Assembly (NCBI GenBank): GCA_028826165.1
Contig: JAPDFW010000033.1
Location: 620,001-684,000, forward strand
Length of the DNA: 64,000 nt
Source: Anaeramoeba ignava
Lineage: Eukaryota; Metamonada; Anaeramoebidae
Direction of reading: 5' to 3'
In this document: positions 61,232 to 64,000 of the stretch, piece by piece
Layout of the letters: every line of letters starts with the position of its first letter
Numbering within the stretch: position 1 is the stretch's first letter
Notes under the pieces: model-generated
Seen by the model: only the letters and a program-made list of their open reading frames with translations
The model's database searches: none
Told to the model about the DNA's origin: nothing
Made by a program: the position numbers and the translations under genes

Positions 61232-63949
61232 TTAATTTTTTCTTTTTAAAATTAAATCAATAATTGAATTTTGATTTAATTGATAATAATCTTTTAAATC
61301 TGAAAATTCTTCAATTATTTTAAAATTAATTTCTTTTTCAAATTCATCATGATAAAGAAAATAAATTAATTGATTAATTGTTTCAAATGATTTTTGTGAA
61401 TAATCATGAACTTGATTAGATTTATCTTGAACATTTAATTGAAACATTCCTTTAAATAATTCACTTCGAATTATTAATATTAATTTATGAACTTTAATTT
61501 CTTTTTCTTTTGAAATAATTATTGTAAAATCTTTTGTTTCATTTTGTTGATATAATTTTGATAAATCTTTTATTATTCCTTTTCTTCCTTTTTTTGAATT
61601 AATCCATTTTGAATCAAATCCAATTTCTTTGAAAAAATTTATTGCTTTAATTTTATTTTCAATTTTCATTTTCATTTTCATTTTTATTTTCATTATTATT
61701 GAGATTATTTTTTGAATTGAAAAATTGATAAAATTGTTTAAAATCAAAAAATCCTGTATAAAGGAAATTAAGAATAAATTGAATATCTTCTTTTGATTTT
61801 TGTGAACAAATATTGTTGAATTTTTGTAAAATTGAATTATTATTATTATTATTAAATCTTGTTAATAATATTAATTTATGAATATTAAATTTAAAACCAT
61901 CTTTTGATTGAATTATTAAATCTGAAAAATTATCATTTGAATTTAATAAATTATTCATATCTTCATTAATTGAATAAATTTTTAAGAATGATTCAATAAA
62001 TTGATTTGTAATTTGTCTTTTTTTCAAATCAAAAATATTTGCATCATTCATTAATAATAATTCTATTAATTTTTCTTTTCTTCGAGAGATTAATATTGAA
62101 AGAGCAGTTGCATTATATTTTGTTTTTGAATTTATATCAATTCCATTTTCAATAAGATATTTAATAATTTTAGATGATGGATTTTGATTTTCACAAGCAA
62201 TATGTAAAGCGGTTTTATTTTCATTTGTTTTTGAATTAATATCAATTCCATTTTCAATAAGATATTTAATAATTTCAATGGAAATATTTTCATTTTCACA
62301 AGCAAAATGTAAAGCAGTTTCATTTTTATATTTTGTTTTTGAATTGATATCAATTCCATTTTCAATTAGATATTTAATAATTTCAAATGAAATATTTGGA
62401 TTTCGATTTTTACAAGCAAAATGTAAAGCTGTTTGATTATATTTTGTTTTTGAATTAATATCAATTCCATTTTCAATAAGATATTTAATAATTTCAATCG
62501 AAATATTTTGATTTTCACAAGCAAAATGTAAAGCTGGTTTGATTATATTTTGTTTTTGAATTGATATCAATTCCATTTTCAATAAGATATTTAATAATTT
62601 CAATTGATGGATTTTTATTTTCACAAGCAAAATGTAAAGCTGTTTGATTATATTTTGTTTTTGAATTGATATCAATTTCATTTTCAATAAGATATTTAAT
62701 AATTTTAATTGAGATATTTGGATTCTGGTGTTTAGAAACAAAATGTAAAGCAGTTTCTTTATCTTTTGTTTTTGAATTAATATCAATTCCTTTTTCAATA
62801 AGATATTTGATAATTTTAATTGATGGATTTTTATTTTCACAAGAAAAATGTAAGGCATTTTCATTTTGTTTTGTTTTTGAATTTATATCAATTCCTTTTT
62901 CAATAAGATATTTAATAATTTTAGATGATGTATTTCTATTTAGACAAGCAATATGTAAAGCTGTTTTATTTTGATTTGTTTTTGAATTAATATCAATTCC
63001 TTTTTCAATAAGATATTTGATAATTTCAATTTTTGGATCCTCATTTTCACAAGCATAATGTAAGGCAGTTTGGTTTCCAGCTTTTGTTTTTGAATTAATA
63101 TCAATTCTTTTTGAAATTAAAAATTTTATAATTTCAATTGATGAATGTACATTTTTACAAGCAATATGTAAAGGAGTTTCATTTTGTGTTGTTTTTATGT
63201 TTATATCAATTTTTTTTGAAATTAACAGTTTGATAATTTCAATGGAAATATTTTTATTTAGACAAGCAATATGTAAAGCTGTTTCATTGTAATAACTTGT
63301 TAAATTAACATCAATTCCTTTTTCAATAAGATATTTAATAATTTCGATTGATGGATTTTCATTTTGGCAAGCATAATGTAAAGCTGTTTGGTTTTGATAA
63401 GTACTTGTGTTTATATCAATTTTTTTGGAAATTAACAGTTTGATAATTTCAAATGAAGCGTTCTTGTTTTTGCAAGCATAATGCAAAGCTGTTTCATTAT
63501 AGTTTGTTTTTGAATTAATATCAATTCCTTTTTTAATAAGATATTTAATAATTTCAAATGATAAACTTGTATTTGTATTTTCACAAGAAATATGTAAAGC
63601 TGTTTCATTTTTCTTTGTTTTGAAGTTGATATTAATTTTTTTGGAAATCAATAATTTGATAATTTGTAATGATGGATTTTCATTTTCACAAGCTAAATGT
63701 AATGCAGTTTTATTTTCGATTTGTTTGAGAATTGATATTAATTCCTTTTTTGATTAATAATTCAATTATTTCTTTTTTTGAATTGTTTATAATTGCAATA
63801 TGTAATGAATTTCTTTTTAAATTATCAGTTAAATTTGGTTTTATTCCTTTTGAAATTAACAAATTAATCATTTCTTTTGAAACTTTGTTTTCAATAGCAA
63901 AATTTAAAATTGGTTTATTTTCTTTTTTTAATTTAATATTTTTATTCAT
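61232..63949 (-). pseudogene. Ankyrin-BTB K5 with three frameshifts
   Basis: Frames in order are 63949-63710, 63720-62515, 62540-61659 and 61675-61232. Breaks lie near 63717 (CAAATCGAAAATAAAACT, one base too many), near 62535 (AACCAGC against AACAGC in neighbouring repeats) and near 61660 (GAAAATTGAAAAT in a Glu-Asn run). The ankyrin repeats are more diverged than in K3/K4 (SKKIDIN, TYQNQTALHYACQNENPSIE). Both BTBs and the IGFDSKWINSKKGRKGIIKD linker are recognisable. Two of three lesions are not in long homopolymers, so decay is more likely than error. K4 begins 69 bp downstream of its stop. Confidence 0.8.
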
Positions 63950-64000
63950 TTATAAATAAAAAAAAAAAAAATGAATTGAAAAATTAAATAAAAAATTGTT
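63950..64000. other. Upstream edge of K5
   Basis: These are 51 A/T-rich bases up to the window end. On the minus strand they form the T-rich leader of K5. No further feature is visible. Confidence 0.5.

Overview
The window is eukaryotic nuclear DNA of very low GC content. Genes have small GT-AG introns (about 75-135 nt), several of which are inflated to 0.3-1.7 kb by tandem repeats. Conserved eukaryotic genes present are the Dim1 rRNA dimethyltransferase, an ESCRT-III CHMP2/Vps2 subunit, a Tim9-type chaperone, the PP2A B55 subunit, an F-BAR/SH3 protein, a SIKE/FGFR1OP2-like STRIPAK protein and a Maestro-type HEAT protein. Large families of RCC1-BTB, ankyrin-BTB and BTB-BACK-TLDc proteins suggest a free-living amoeboid protist. 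An Anaeramoeba-like metamonad is my best guess, not a proof. The standard genetic code fits, with TAA and TGA both used as stops.

Layout. 1-5.4 kb: the 3' part of a Maestro/HEAT gene carrying an intein, then dim1 on the minus strand with a 1.66 kb minisatellite intron. 5.5-35.3 kb: an array of nine RCC1-BTB genes (+), four BTB-BACK-TLDc genes (-) and two ankyrin-BTB genes (+). Four TLDc genes lie head-to-head with an RCC1-BTB gene across only 67-69 bp. A unit of TLDc(-), RCC1a(+), RCC1b(+), ANK(+) is duplicated at about 12.0-19.7 and 19.8-28.0 kb, and a variant copy follows at 28.0-35.3 kb. 35.3-36.4 kb: hexamer repeats and a satellite of about 143 bp. 36.4-54.2 kb: single-copy, mostly intron-bearing genes, including a free-standing intein-like gene, a CFI-box protein and an intron-rich ankyrin-BTB gene. 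54.3-64 kb: three tandem ankyrin-BTB genes on the minus strand.

How they may work together. RCC1-BTB, ankyrin-BTB and BTB-BACK-TLDc proteins all pair a BTB module with a repeat or recognition domain. From family knowledge such proteins are candidate Cullin-3 substrate adaptors. The RCC1 and ankyrin genes share the same unusual two-BTB C-terminus, so one effector module carries interchangeable sensor domains. BTB parts are nearly invariant between copies, whereas RCC1 loops, ankyrin repeat number and the TLDc half vary. Together with head-to-head pairing and segmental duplication this looks like a rapidly diversifying adaptor system. Its function (immune-like, allorecognition or developmental) is not visible in the sequence.

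Caution. Several array genes and the CHMP2 gene carry single-base indels, many in homopolymers. Some apparent pseudogenes may therefore be consensus errors.
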